This document shows positions 63,884 through 64,000 of a stretch of 64,000 nt of DNA, one piece after another; position 1 is the stretch's first letter, and the number at the start of each line of letters is the position of its first letter. The translations under genes were made by a program, and so were the position numbers. Origin of the DNA: Thermohalobaculum sp963721105 (GTDB lineage: Bacteria; Pseudomonadota; Alphaproteobacteria; Rhodobacterales; Rhodobacteraceae); the NCBI GenBank assembly GCA_963721105.1, contig CAVRHY010000005.1:468706-532705 (forward strand), in the 5' to 3' direction. The notes beneath the pieces are model-generated. The model was not told the DNA's origin and ran no database searches. It saw only the letters and a program-made list of their open reading frames with translations.

Positions 63884-64000
63884 CAAGCTTATCGAAGCCC
63901 ACACCCCTCTCGAAGACACAGAGATCAAAGATGGGAGGAGGATAAAGTTTGACCTTCCGAAAGGTGCCTTTCTTTCTTCAGAGGATGATTTGATGGTTCC

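Overview
The window is about 64 kb of a very GC-rich (roughly 70%) alphaproteobacterial chromosome, most likely a Rhodospirillales-type lineage. I infer this from gene order: ffh, an AroQ chorismate mutase, rpsP, rimM, trmD and rplS in one run; sdhC-D-A-B with a two-protein cytochrome b556 anchor; and a twin-helix small protein, PduO-type adenosyltransferase, etfB and etfA block. No phylogenetic placement was computed.

Layout. 0-9.2 kb: mgtE, a glycosyltransferase remnant with a DUF6165 gene, coxA (ctaD) with DUF2244, a LysE exporter, a TerC protein, DUF2254 and zapE. 9.3-14.9 kb: a PEBP-like lipoprotein, an MFS transporter, a DksA/TraR zinc-finger protein, ffh, a collapsed and an intact GNAT gene, and chorismate mutase. 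14.9-17.9 kb: ribosomal operon rpsP-(SDR)-rimM-trmD-rplS. 18.7-28.8 kb: M48 protease, DsbA, a four-domain rhodanese, MFS, DUF924, lpdA, an FAD amine oxidase with RidA, and a lipoprotein. 29-36.4 kb: two thiol-redox proteins, an M50/CBS membrane protease and the sdh operon, which carries a methyltransferase between sdhA and sdhB. 36.9-47.9 kb: a small membrane protein, an NAD-binding dehydrogenase, a YyaL-like thioredoxin protein, a fasciclin remnant, yacG, a phospholipase-D enzyme, tRNA-Tyr, rlmB, a CoA-binding protein, an HpsN-like dehydrogenase and an SDR. 48.3-55.6 kb: a KaiC-like ATPase with a hybrid histidine kinase, a PEP-mutase family enzyme, a non-pyrrolysine MttB homologue and a GFA protein. 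56.3-59.9 kb: etfA, etfB, cobalamin adenosyltransferase, twin-helix protein and SDR. From tRNA-Arg(CCU) at 60.0 kb to the end the DNA is accessory in character: a winged-helix-like gene, an IS481-type transposase, an EF-hand protein, a GIY-YIG nuclease inside an array of alternating palindromes, and a lower-GC PD-(D/E)xK nuclease that runs off the end.

How the genes fit together: coxA, sdh, lpdA and etf belong to aerobic respiration. Several thiol-redox and envelope quality-control genes (DsbA, FrnE-like, rhodanese, YyaL, M48, M50) lie between them. The MttB homologue, PEP-mutase family enzyme, cobalamin adenosyltransferase, ETF, amine oxidase/RidA and HpsN-like enzyme suggest use of methylated amines or betaines and of C3 sulfonates, but the full pathways are not in the window.

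Caution: about fifteen conserved genes, including rpsP, trmD, coxA, sdhA and sdhB, carry single-base indels. In every well-defined case correcting the indel gives a length divisible by three and close to the family norm. This pattern fits assembly or sequencing indels much better than real gene decay. I therefore give those genes as full-length spans with the break position. The most interesting non-genic signals are the alternating covarying palindromes around the GIY-YIG gene (62.58-63.25 kb) and a duplicated 60-bp element (36.6 and 60.15 kb).
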